DNA from: Chloroflexota bacterium
GTDB taxonomy: Bacteria; Chloroflexota; Anaerolineae; JACRMK01
Direction: 5' to 3'
Length of the DNA: 9,932 bases
Assembly (NCBI GenBank): GCA_016200765.1
Contig: JACQEC010000320.1
Coordinates: 1-9,932 of the forward strand
Within the stretch, counting starts at the first letter, position 1. The number at the start of each line of letters is the position of its first letter. Under the pieces are notes generated by a model. The model was not told the DNA's origin and did no database searches. It saw only the letters and a program-made list of their open reading frames with translations. Made by a program: the position numbers and the translations under genes. Shown piece after piece: positions 1-6,544 of the stretch.

Positions 1-1718
1 TCGCGCCCGGCGGCCACCGCCGCATCCAGCACACGCCGCGCCGCATCGGAGAGCTGGGCCAGCCGCGACTGGATCAGCACATAAACGCTCTGCGGCACCA
101 CCGGCGAAGCGGTAAATGCTTCGGCGTTCAACACGCCGTCGGGGCGCAAGATGTTCTTCGCGCGCGCCTCGCGCACCAATTCGTGCACGATATAGGGGTT
201 GCCTTCGGAAGCCTGCGCCAGCCAATCGCCAAGGCGCTGGGCATCGCTCTGGCTGAGGGTTTTCGCCAGCCGCGCCACCTCCTCTCCGCTCAAACGCCGC
301 AGGGTCAGTTGACCCAGCCGCCCCTCGCGTGTGAGCGTTGGCAGCAGCGCCGCCAGCGGTGAGCGCACTTCAACCGCGCGCGTGGTGAGGATAACCTGCA
401 CCGGCGCGCCCGCCTCATCCTGCCCCCGGCGGGTCAGATAGCCTGCCAGAGCAAGTGTGGAGGCGTCGGCCCAGTGCGCGTCGTCGAGCAAGAAGATGAC
501 GCGCCGCTGACGGCCCAGCGCGGACAGAAACTGGTAAAGCCCTTCCCAGAGGTGCGATTCGTTGCCGCCGGCGAGCGCGAGGGGAACCGGCTCATTCAAC
601 AGCGGGTTTGCGGCGGCGCTGGACGAGCGCAACTCCGGCAACAAGCGGGCCACCTCGGCCCACCAGCCCGGCTGGATCGGCAGGTTCGCGCTCAACGCCG
701 GCCAGTCGGGATGCCGCAGGAGGCCGCGCAGGGCTTCGATCACCGGCTGGTAAGGCAGGGCTTGTTCGAGTTCGCGCGCCCGGCCAATCAGCGCCAGCGC
801 GCCCGAGGCGCGGATAAACTCTTCGGCCAGCCGCGTTTTGCCGATGCCCGGCTCGCCCTCAATCAGCGCCAGTTTGCCCGCCGCCGCCAGCGCGCGTAGG
901 GCGTCCATCTCTGCCGCGCGGCCCACAAAGGGCAGTGAGGCTGGCGGCGTTGTGTCTGGATGGCGGGCCGGGGAGGCGCTCACGACGGGCGCGGGGTTAG
1001 CGGCCAGCGTATCGGTGATGATCGCATCGTACAGGGCGCGGGTCTCGGCCATCGGCGGCACGCCCATCTCGTCGTCGAGCAGGCGGCGGAACTGCTCGTA
1101 GCGGCGGATCGCGCCCGCGCGGTCGCCGCCCAGATAGTGCAGGCGCAGGGCGGCGCGCTGGAGGTCTTCTTGAAGCGGATCAGGGGCAAGCGCGCGGTCA
1201 AGCGCATCGAGCGCGGCGCTGTAGTTGCGGGCGGCCTCGTGGAGTTGGCTCAAGGCCATCAGGCCGCGCACCCGCAGGCGGCGGTAGCGCTCGCGCTCGA
1301 CGGCGGCCCAATCGTCAAACTCGGGGGCGCCGGGCAGGGTGAAGTCGCTCAGAAAATCGCCCCGGTAGAGATCGAGCGTTTGCGTCAGGCGCGGCGCGTC
1401 GGCGACCGGCGGCGAGAGGCGCGCTTCAAACGCGCGCGCGTCCACCTCGCTATCGGCGGCCAGCGCGACGCTTTCATCGCTGACCACCAGCGCGGCGCCC
1501 AGCGTCTTGCGCAAGCCGCTCAAGGTCGTGCGCAGGACCTGCTGTGCGGAAGCGCGGCTGGCGTCGGGCCAGAAGAACGCCAGCAACCGCTCGCGCGCCA
1601 GCGGCGACGGATGCGCCGCGAGGTAATAGATCAGCGCGCGGCTCTTGCGCCGCGCCAGCTGAACTGGCTGACCATCGAACAGGATTTGCGGCGCGCCCAA
1701 CAGGCGAATGGAGAGCAC
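1..1718 (-). CDS. SARP/BTAD-type transcriptional regulator with signalling ATPase domain (3'-truncated by window edge)
   Basis: One uninterrupted frame of 572 codons runs from a GTG at 1716-1718 to the left edge with no stop, so the C-terminus is missing. Residues 1-95 look like the winged-helix DNA-binding domain of SARP activators: the protein opens with LSIRLLGAPQILFDG, followed by ARRKSRALIYYLAAHP. Residues about 95-245 match a bacterial transcriptional activator domain (BTAD), with DFDDWAAVERER-type and GDRAGAIRRYEQ segments (the first reads EFDDWAAVERERYRR). A STAND/AAA-like ATPase follows, with Walker A GEPGIGKT at 288-295 (K294) and Walker B VIFLLDDAHWAD around 407-418 (D412, D413). 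Such proteins bind DNA and use nucleotide binding as a switch; the target genes cannot be read here. The GTG start fits family N-termini and lies 6 nt below a TATACT box, with no Shine-Dalgarno. An in-frame ATG at 1800-1802 would add 28 residues unlike the family start. The missing part is probably TPR repeats or a LuxR-type end (inference). Confidence 0.88.
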   Translation of the reverse strand, partial: MLSIRLLGAPQILFDGQPVQLARRKSRALIYYLAAHPSPLARERLLAFFWPDASRASAQQVLRTTLSGLRKTLGAALVVSDESVALAADSEVDARAFEARLSPPVADAPRLTQTLDLYRGDFLSDFTLPGAPEFDDWAAVERERYRRLRVRGLMALSQLHEAARNYSAALDALDRALAPDPLQEDLQRAALRLHYLGGDRAGAIRRYEQFRRLLDDEMGVPPMAETRALYDAIITDTLAANPAPVVSASPARHPDTTPPASLPFVGRAAEMDALRALAAAGKLALIEGEPGIGKTRLAEEFIRASGALALIGRARELEQALPYQPVIEALRGLLRHPDWPALSANLPIQPGWWAEVARLLPELRSSSAAANPLLNEPVPLALAGGNESHLWEGLYQFLSALGRQRRVIFLLDDAHWADASTLALAGYLTRRGQDEAGAPVQVILTTRAVEVRSPLAALLPTLTREGRLGQLTLRRLSGEEVARLAKTLSQSDAQRLGDWLAQASEGNPYIVHELVREARAKNILRPDGVLNAEAFTASPVVPQSVYVLIQSRLAQLSDAARRVLDAAVAAGR

Positions 1719-1724
1719 AAGGAG

Positions 1725-1730
1725 AGTATA
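1725..1730 (-). promoter_or_regulatory. -10 box TATACT for the BTAD regulator, probable leaderless start
   Basis: On the minus strand TATACT is followed by six bases (CTCCTT) and then the GTG start. That spacing puts the expected transcription start on or next to the start codon. There is no extended TGn and no convincing -35 at 16-18 bp. The bases between box and start are pyrimidine-rich, so there is no ribosome binding site. Inferred from position and consensus only. Confidence 0.5.
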
Positions 1731-1754
1731 ACGGAGATTGACGGGCAAACGAAA

Positions 1755-1880
1755 GCGTTGCGCGTGAGCGCGTTGTGCGTTGGCGCGTTTTGACAGCCTC
1801 ATGTAGGGGCAGGTGGTGTATCTGTCCTGCCCGCCGAATGCAATTCAGAGACAAACGCGGGACGCGCTCACGCGCAACGC
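1755..1880. repeat. 19-bp perfect inverted repeat enclosing a 7-bp hairpin
   Basis: The arm at 1755-1773 (GCGTTGCGCGTGAGCGCGT) is exactly complementary to 1862-1880, with 88 bases between the arms. Inside, GGGCAGG at 1807-1813 pairs with CCTGCCC at 1826-1832 across a 12-base loop. The right arm ends one base before the gyrB stop codon (1881-1883) and the left arm lies just upstream of the regulator's -10 box. No target-site duplication is visible at the outer edges. It could be a small dispersed palindromic element, the 3' end structure of the gyrB transcript (no T-tract follows it), or part of the regulator's control region. Confidence 0.7.
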
Positions 1881-3827
1881 CTACACGTCCAGATTCTGCA
1901 CGCTCTTGGCGTGTGTCTGAATGAAACGTTTGCGCGGCGCGACCTCGGAGCCCATCAGCATGTCGAAGGTCGAGTCGGCTTTGACCGCGTCCTCAATCAT
2001 CACCTGCAAAACGGTGCGCTTGCTCGGGTCGAGCGTCGTCTCCCACAACTGGTCCGGGTTCATCTCGCCCAAGCCTTTGTAGCGCTGGATGCCGACGTTC
2101 TTGCCGTTGGCTTTCTTCACAATCCGCTCGCGCTCGTCGTCGGTATAGACCCACTGCACCTCTTTGCCGACCTGCACGCGGAAGAGCGGCGGCTGGGCGA
2201 TGAACAGGTGGCCGTGCTCAATCAGCGGCTCCATATAGCGGAAGAAGAAGGTCAACAGCAGAGTGCGGATGTGCGCTCCGTCAGTATCCGCGTCTGTCAT
2301 AATTAATACACGGCCGTAGCGCAGGTTATCCATATTGAACGAGTCGCCCACGCCGCAGCCGAGCGCGGTGATCAGCGTCTTGATCTCTTCGTTGCCCAGA
2401 ATCTTATCCAGCCGCGCCTTCTCCACATTCAGAATCTTGCCGCGCAGGGGCAGGATGGCCTGAAAACGGCGGTCGCGGCCTTGCTTGGCCGAGCCGCCGG
2501 CGCTGTCACCCTCGACGATATAGATCTCCGATTTGGCCGGGTCGCGCTCGGAGCAGTCCGCCAACTTGCCGGGCAAGGTCATACTCTCCAGCGCCGACTT
2601 GCGGATGACCAGATCGCGCGCCTTGCGGGCCGCGTCGCGCGCGCGCGCGGCGAGCAAGGCTTTCTCGATGATCGCCTTGGCCTCTTTCGGGTTCTCTTCC
2701 AGAAACCGCTGTAAGGCCTCGCCGGTCGCCGACTCGACCTGCCCCTTCACCTCCGCGTTGCCCAGCTTCGACTTGGTTTGCGATTCAAACTGCGGGTCGG
2801 TCAGCTTGACGCTGATGATCGCCGTCATGCCCTCGCGCACGTCGTCGCCGGTGAAGTTCTCGTCGTTGTCTTTCAACAGCCCGGCCTTGCGCCCGTAGGA
2901 GTTGAGGGTGCGGCTGAGCGCGGTGCGAAAACCCGTCAGATGCGTGCCGCCATCCACCGTGTTGATGTTGTTGGCAAACGAGAAGACCGATTCGGCGTAG
3001 CCGTCAGTGTACTGGATGGCGAGCTCGACGTTGGTATCACCGACCTGCTTCTCCATATAGATCGGCGAGTCGAACAGCACCTTGCGGTTCTTGTTCAGAT
3101 AGCGCACGAACGAGCGGATGCCGCCCTCGAAGTGCCACGACGACTCGCGCCCGTCGCGCTCGTCCAACAGGCTGATGGTGATACGGCGCGTCAGGAACGC
3201 CATCTCGCGGAAGCGCTGGGCCAGCGCGTCGAATTTGTAATCAATGCCCTCTTTGAAAATAGCCGTGTCCGGGCTGAACGTCTGCTTGGTGCCGTGTTGG
3301 TACGGGTCGTCTTTCTTGATGCGCCCGCGCTCCTTCACCTTGCCGATCGGCTTGCCGTGCTCATAGCGCTGGTGGTAAATCTTCCCGTCGAGGTGCACCT
3401 CGGACTCGAACCACTGCGAGAGCGCGTTGACCGCGCTGACGCCGACGCCGTGCAGGCCCGAGGCGACCTTATAGCCGCCGCCGCCGAACTTGCCGCCCGC
3501 GTGCAGGATCGTCATCACCACGTCCAGCGTGTCCATCGGCTTGCCGCTTGCGTCCTTCTGTATCGGGTGCGGGCCGACTGGGATGCCGCGCCCGTTGTCT
3601 ATAACGGAAACGCTGGCGTCCGGATGGATGATGACCTGTATCGTGTCGCAGACGCCGGCCAGCGCCTCGTCAATCGCGTTGTCCACGACCTCAAAGACGA
3701 GATGGTGCAAGCCGCGGATGTCCGTCGAGCCGATATACATGCCCGGCCGCTTGCGCACCGCTTCGAGGCCCTCCAGCACCTGAATGCTGGATGCGTCGTA
3801 TTTGGGAGCCTCCGACAAATTAGCCAC
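1881..3827 (-). CDS. gyrB: DNA gyrase subunit B
   Basis: GyrB is the ATPase subunit of the type II topoisomerase that introduces negative supercoils into DNA, acting with GyrA as an A2B2 complex in the cytoplasm. The 648-residue product has the full domain order. The GHKL ATPase carries FEVVDNAIDEA with general base E46 and Mg-binding N50, DNGRGIP at 77-83 and GLHGVGVSAVNALS from 124. The transducer domain contains the QTKSKLGN lysine loop. The TOPRIM domain has EGDSAGG at 439-445 and DADTDG at 512-517, and QRYKGLGEMN at 581-590 leads to the C-terminal RKRFIQTHA...NLDV tail. The length is that of the short form, without the insert of proteobacterial GyrB. ParE is the main alternative; the N-terminus, tail and single copy here favour GyrB, but a second paralogue elsewhere would matter. 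The start is GTG (3825-3827), fixed by GGAGGAG five bases upstream. It lies 15 nt after the preceding membrane-protein gene, so the two are probably one operon. Confidence 0.95.
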   Translation of the reverse strand: MANLSEAPKYDASSIQVLEGLEAVRKRPGMYIGSTDIRGLHHLVFEVVDNAIDEALAGVCDTIQVIIHPDASVSVIDNGRGIPVGPHPIQKDASGKPMDTLDVVMTILHAGGKFGGGGYKVASGLHGVGVSAVNALSQWFESEVHLDGKIYHQRYEHGKPIGKVKERGRIKKDDPYQHGTKQTFSPDTAIFKEGIDYKFDALAQRFREMAFLTRRITISLLDERDGRESSWHFEGGIRSFVRYLNKNRKVLFDSPIYMEKQVGDTNVELAIQYTDGYAESVFSFANNINTVDGGTHLTGFRTALSRTLNSYGRKAGLLKDNDENFTGDDVREGMTAIISVKLTDPQFESQTKSKLGNAEVKGQVESATGEALQRFLEENPKEAKAIIEKALLAARARDAARKARDLVIRKSALESMTLPGKLADCSERDPAKSEIYIVEGDSAGGSAKQGRDRRFQAILPLRGKILNVEKARLDKILGNEEIKTLITALGCGVGDSFNMDNLRYGRVLIMTDADTDGAHIRTLLLTFFFRYMEPLIEHGHLFIAQPPLFRVQVGKEVQWVYTDDERERIVKKANGKNVGIQRYKGLGEMNPDQLWETTLDPSKRTVLQVMIEDAVKADSTFDMLMGSEVAPRKRFIQTHAKSVQNLDV

Positions 3828-3832
3828 GCCAT

Positions 3833-3839
3833 CTCCTCC
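3833..3839 (-). promoter_or_regulatory. Strong Shine-Dalgarno setting the gyrB GTG start
   Basis: GGAGGAG on the minus strand ends five bases before the GTG at 3827. It lies inside the 15-nt gap after the upstream gene's TGA (3843-3845). An ATG within ATGGCGTGG just upstream is out of frame, so the GTG is the credible start. This contrasts with the SD-less starts at 1718, 4859 and 4997. Confidence 0.8.
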
Positions 3840-3842
3840 GGT

Positions 3843-4859
3843 TCATCGTACGAATCTCCGCAACGCCGACATGCGGGCCTGGTCGCTCGCCGCGCTCTCC
3901 TGCCAGGCGCGGTAGCGGTCTTGATAAAACACCATCGCCGCGGCGACCAGACCACTGCCGATAAAGGCGTTGCCCGCGATGGCGACCACACTACCCGCCG
4001 CCGTGCTCTCCAGCGTTTGCCAGAGGAGCAACATGCCCAGGCTGATGATGTTGCTGATGAGGATCAGGCCGAAGGTGGCGAGCAGATTGCGCTGGACGAC
4101 GTTGGCGCTGTTCCAGATCGCGCGGCGCACGCCGATGTTGCCCATCACCAGCGCATAGGCGACGAACCACATGTAGAAGAGCGCCCAGAAACTTAGCGTC
4201 CAGCCGGCCAGCATCACCAACAGCGCCAGCCCGGAATTGATGAAGGCCGCTACGCCCAACACGACAAAGAACGGCAGTGATAAGATCAAGTAGGCTGCGC
4301 CGACGATCCCCACAAAGAGCCCGAGGCGCAGCCAGTAGATCAGGACGCGCCCGGCAAACGCTCGGCTGTCGCGCTCGGCGCGCAGACGGTCGCCGATCAA
4401 GGTCAGGTACACCGCCCCGATGAGCAGACCCAGAGCCAGCAGTGCCCCGCCCATCAGCGCGGCCCGCGGCCCACTGTCGAGCGCGATGACGGTCATGGCA
4501 GAGGTGAGCGCCGCGCTGGGCGTGTCCGACGGCAGTTCAAACGCTTTTAACGAGGGCACGTGGAGAATCCGCAGGCCCAGAAAGTCGGTCACCAGCAGAG
4601 AGAACAGGTTGAGGTGCGCGCCCAATTCCGACAGGGTGCGCCGCACGTCATCGAAGTTCTGTTGGAACGAAGGCTCCAGGTCGGTGGCAGAGGCCATCAG
4701 CATAATCAGGCGATCAAAGAGGGGTTGAACCGAGAGGCGGGGCCCCGCCCAGAAGTAAAAGTCGAGCGCCACCGGAATGAGGATAATCCAGAAGGCGCGT
4801 ATAACGAGTTCATAGCCCGAGCCGATGACGCTGATGATGCCCAATTTCGCTTTGTTCAT
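3843..4859 (-). CDS. Multi-pass membrane protein of unknown function, upstream of gyrB
   Basis: I do not recognise a named family. The 338-residue product has a hydrophobic segment at about 18-36, then a polar, helix-rich stretch of roughly 90 residues (about 57-130). Clustered membrane segments follow at about 132-156, 174-200, 200-218, 220-240, 258-281 and 290-313, and the tail is short and basic (SALRRFVR). No catalytic motif, nucleotide-binding motif or cleavable signal peptide is evident. The ATG at 4857-4859 is preferred over an upstream in-frame start at 4910 because a consensus extended -10 (TGGTATAAT) lies between the two, seven bases before the ATG. The segment from 4860 to 4910 would therefore be promoter, not coding. 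Base composition matches gyrB. The 15-nt gap to gyrB suggests co-transcription, so the promoter at 4867-4875 probably drives gyrB too. A functional link to supercoiling cannot be claimed from position alone. Confidence 0.8.
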   Translation of the reverse strand: MNKAKLGIISVIGSGYELVIRAFWIILIPVALDFYFWAGPRLSVQPLFDRLIMLMASATDLEPSFQQNFDDVRRTLSELGAHLNLFSLLVTDFLGLRILHVPSLKAFELPSDTPSAALTSAMTVIALDSGPRAALMGGALLALGLLIGAVYLTLIGDRLRAERDSRAFAGRVLIYWLRLGLFVGIVGAAYLILSLPFFVVLGVAAFINSGLALLVMLAGWTLSFWALFYMWFVAYALVMGNIGVRRAIWNSANVVQRNLLATFGLILISNIISLGMLLLWQTLESTAAGSVVAIAGNAFIGSGLVAAAMVFYQDRYRAWQESAASDQARMSALRRFVR

Positions 4860-4866
4860 CCGTTCT

Positions 4867-4875
4867 ATTATACCA
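4867..4875 (-). promoter_or_regulatory. Extended -10 (TGGTATAAT) of the membrane protein-gyrB operon
   Basis: A perfect TATAAT with the extended TGn motif lies on the minus strand, seven bases (AGAACGG) before the ATG at 4859. No good -35 exists at 16-18 bp, which is common for extended -10 promoters. The expected start of transcription falls at or next to the ATG, predicting a leaderless message. Confidence 0.7.
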
Positions 4876-4981
4876 GAAAGAGGGCAAAAGCCGAAATCGC
4901 TTAGAGCCACTTTTTGCCTGTTTTATAGGGCTTTTTGGCCTTCGGCGGGGGCAATCGTTGAGCGGGGCGCTTGGAGCGGCC

Positions 4982-4990
4982 TGTTATAAT
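4982..4990 (+). promoter_or_regulatory. Extended -10 (TGTTATAAT) of the SAM hydrolase gene
   Basis: A perfect TATAAT with an upstream TGn sits six bases (GGGGCT) before the ATG at 4997. It faces away from the promoter at 4867-4875, giving a divergent promoter pair within 137 bp. The predicted transcript starts at or very near the ATG. The GGGG in the gap is too close to the start to act as a normal Shine-Dalgarno. Confidence 0.7.
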
Positions 4991-4996
4991 GGGGCT

Positions 4997-5830
4997 ATGT
5001 CCATCATCACCCTGACCACCGACTTTGGCGCGGCGGATCACTACGTCGCGGCGATGAAAGGCGTCATCTTGAGCATCAACCCAACGGCCATCATTGTGGA
5101 CATCACCCACAGCGTGCCGCCGCAGGATGTCTGGGCCGGGGCGTTTGCGCTGGCCGGCGCGGCGCGCTATTTTCCGCCCGGCACCGTGCATGTCGCCGTC
5201 GTTGACCCGGAGGTTGGCGGCGAGCGGCGGCCCATTGCCCTGCGCGCCCGGCCGGGTTCAGGCGGGCTTGGGACAGCCACGCCGGAAGACCACTTCTTCG
5301 TCGGGCCGGACAACGGCGTGTTGTCGCTGGCGGCTGAACTGGCTTCCCCTTTCACAGCGGTGCAACTGACCAACCGCGCCTACTGGCGGCGTGAGGTGAG
5401 CCGCACCTTTCACGGGCGCGATATCTTCGCGCCGGTCGCCGCGCATCTCTCAACCGCAGGACTCGACGCCAACCTGCTGGCCGCGCTGGGCGAGGCGCTC
5501 GACCCGCCGCCCGCGCGGCTCCACTGGCCGGCGGTCGCCGAGCGTGACGGGATGCTGATTGGAGAGGTCATCTACATTGACCGCTACGGCAATCTGATCA
5601 CGAACCTCTCCAAGCGGCGCGTCGCCAGCCAGCCGTCATCCGTGGAAATTGCAGGACAGCGGATCGAAGGGATCCGCCAGACCTACGCCGACGCCGGGCG
5701 CGGCGAACTGCTCGCGCTGATCGGCAGCAGCGGCTTATTGGAGATTACCGTGCGCGACGGCAGTGCGGCACAGGCGCTGGGGGCCAAGGTGGGAGACGCG
5801 GTGATTTACAGAAGGCGGGCGGCAGAATAA
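4997..5830 (+). CDS. S-adenosyl-L-methionine hydrolase (adenosine-forming), DUF62 / SAM hydroxide adenosyltransferase family
   Basis: Members of this family, related to fluorinase and chlorinase, hydrolyse SAM to adenosine and L-methionine using an activated water; the enzyme is cytoplasmic. The 277-residue product starts with MSIITLTTDFG. It contains VDPEVGGERR at 69-78 and FHGRD at 138-142, which supply the family's Asp-Arg-His triad (D70, R77, H139), as well as FVGPDNGVL at 101-109. The C-terminal beta domain includes IYIDRYGNLITN. The usual VDPGVG is VDPEVG here, a small departure next to the catalytic Asp. Halogenase activity is unlikely because the halide-binding features of fluorinase/SalL are not evident, but residue-level assignment needs an alignment. 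The ATG at 4997 is chosen over an in-frame start at 4958 because the family begins here and a TATAAT box lies between the two. The gene stands alone, divergent from the gyrB operon and convergent with the restriction module. Confidence 0.9.
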   Translation: MSIITLTTDFGAADHYVAAMKGVILSINPTAIIVDITHSVPPQDVWAGAFALAGAARYFPPGTVHVAVVDPEVGGERRPIALRARPGSGGLGTATPEDHFFVGPDNGVLSLAAELASPFTAVQLTNRAYWRREVSRTFHGRDIFAPVAAHLSTAGLDANLLAALGEALDPPPARLHWPAVAERDGMLIGEVIYIDRYGNLITNLSKRRVASQPSSVEIAGQRIEGIRQTYADAGRGELLALIGSSGLLEITVRDGSAAQALGAKVGDAVIYRRRAAE

Positions 5831-5872
5831 AGAGAGGGTGCCAACGGATACGTATCCGTTAGCGCCCTCTCT
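5831..5872. terminator. Near-perfect 21-bp hairpin right after the SAM hydrolase stop (probable bidirectional terminator)
   Basis: The left arm 5831-5851 pairs with 5852-5872. All 21 positions pair except one C-A mismatch, and one pair is a G-U wobble. The centre is the palindrome ATACGTAT, so there is essentially no loop. It begins directly after the TAA at 5828-5830. It sits between convergent genes, so it could end transcripts from both sides. No T-tract follows on either strand, so a classic intrinsic terminator is not demonstrated; it may be a 3' stability hairpin or a dispersed palindrome. Confidence 0.6.
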
Positions 5873-5881
5873 CTGCTCCTC

Positions 5882-5911
5882 GGCGATGGCTCGAACGTCC
5901 AACCCATCGCC
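5882..5911. terminator. Second hairpin between the convergent genes
   Basis: GGCGATGG at 5882-5889 is perfectly complementary to CCATCGCC at 5904-5911, with a 14-base loop. It lies ten bases from the first hairpin and about 80 bases beyond the endonuclease stop at 5990-5992. Together the two look like a convergent transcription-end region, but without a T-tract the role is inferred. Confidence 0.4.
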
Positions 5912-5989
5912 TTGCAGTGTCTGCGATGTGGCGGTACGTTTCTAGGAAAGAGCTTACCCCAATAGTTATAAACCCATGGCTTTCGCTCT

Positions 5990-6544
5990 CTACATGGCAT
6001 ATTGATTCTTCATTGACTTTAGCCATGCCTGCAAGTCAAATCCTGTAGTCTCAGCTACGTAATGGTATGCGGACTGCCCGATCTTTATATCCCATCCCCC
6101 TGAAGCACAGGCCGCAATTGCCTGAGGTAAGTTGTCTGTTCGTAGGATTAACAAGAGCGGGTCATAGCGGATTGCCTTGAGTCTTGCCGCGTATAATCGA
6201 AATTTCTTCAATGTGCCTGAATCGCCCGAGCCCATACGGTATTTTGTATCAATGGCATTCCGCCCAACAACAAAATCGCATAGTTCATCTGCCCCTGCGC
6301 GGATCGGGCCGCTAAATGGCTCGGACGACTGCCGGAACAGTTCGGCCAAGAGGCGTTGCCAGCACATTCCCAACTCTCTCCCCCAATACTGCCGGTGGCT
6401 CATTTTGACTGCCTGAGTTAAGCCAAAAACGAGCATTAAATCATCTACTTCAACCGACTCTGCTGCGAACACTTTGGCCGTAAATGAGTTCTTATACTGC
6501 CCTAAAATCTTATCCAGAGAGTGGGTGATTAGGTTGGGACTCAT
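5990..6544 (-). CDS. Type II restriction endonuclease, PD-(D/E)XK type (tentatively ApaLI/XbaI-like)
   Basis: This is the probable DNA-cleaving partner of the methyltransferase just upstream. The 184-residue product has a PD-(D/E)XK-like core: ELCDFVVGRNAIDTKYR supplies D90, D99 and K101, preceded by a helix containing E57 (YWGRELGMCWQRL). RMGSGDSGTLKKFRLYA and YDPLLLILRTDNLPQA follow and complete an alpha-beta core ending near GFDLQAWL. From memory the KYRxGSGDSGTLKKF and LILRxDNLPxAI patterns resemble the ApaLI/XbaI-like family, but I could not search, and the recognition site cannot be read from the sequence. The ATG at 6542-6544 overlaps the methyltransferase TGA as ATGA, so translation is probably coupled. 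A weak AAAAGG precedes it. GC is lower than in the flanking genes, as expected for an acquired defence module. The short length is normal for such enzymes, and nothing suggests truncation. Confidence 0.72.
   Translation of the reverse strand: MSPNLITHSLDKILGQYKNSFTAKVFAAESVEVDDLMLVFGLTQAVKMSHRQYWGRELGMCWQRLLAELFRQSSEPFSGPIRAGADELCDFVVGRNAIDTKYRMGSGDSGTLKKFRLYAARLKAIRYDPLLLILRTDNLPQAIAACASGGWDIKIGQSAYHYVAETTGFDLQAWLKSMKNQYAM

Noticed and set aside
960..1793. 277-codon plus-strand open frame antisense to the BTAD regulator
   Set aside because: It is the exact codon-register complement of the regulator frame. The regulator carries winged-helix and BTAD features there, while this translation shows none.
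2778..4196. 472-codon plus-strand open frame antisense to gyrB and the membrane protein gene
   Set aside because: It mirrors the strongly supported gyrB and membrane protein frames on the other strand. High GC with few stop codons makes long antisense frames common, and its translation shows no domain and is rich in Arg, Ala and Val as expected for a shadow.
4900..4960. Imperfect direct repeat CTTTTTG(G)CC as an operator in the divergent region
   Set aside because: The two copies are short, T-rich and only approximately matching, so there is not enough to support a regulatory site.
5890..5906. Possible tRNA T-arm (TCGAAC within the inter-gene region)
   Set aside because: The flanking bases do not form a 5-bp T-stem on either strand, and no D-arm, anticodon arm or acceptor stem can be built around it. 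The bases are better explained as the loop of the 5882-5911 hairpin.
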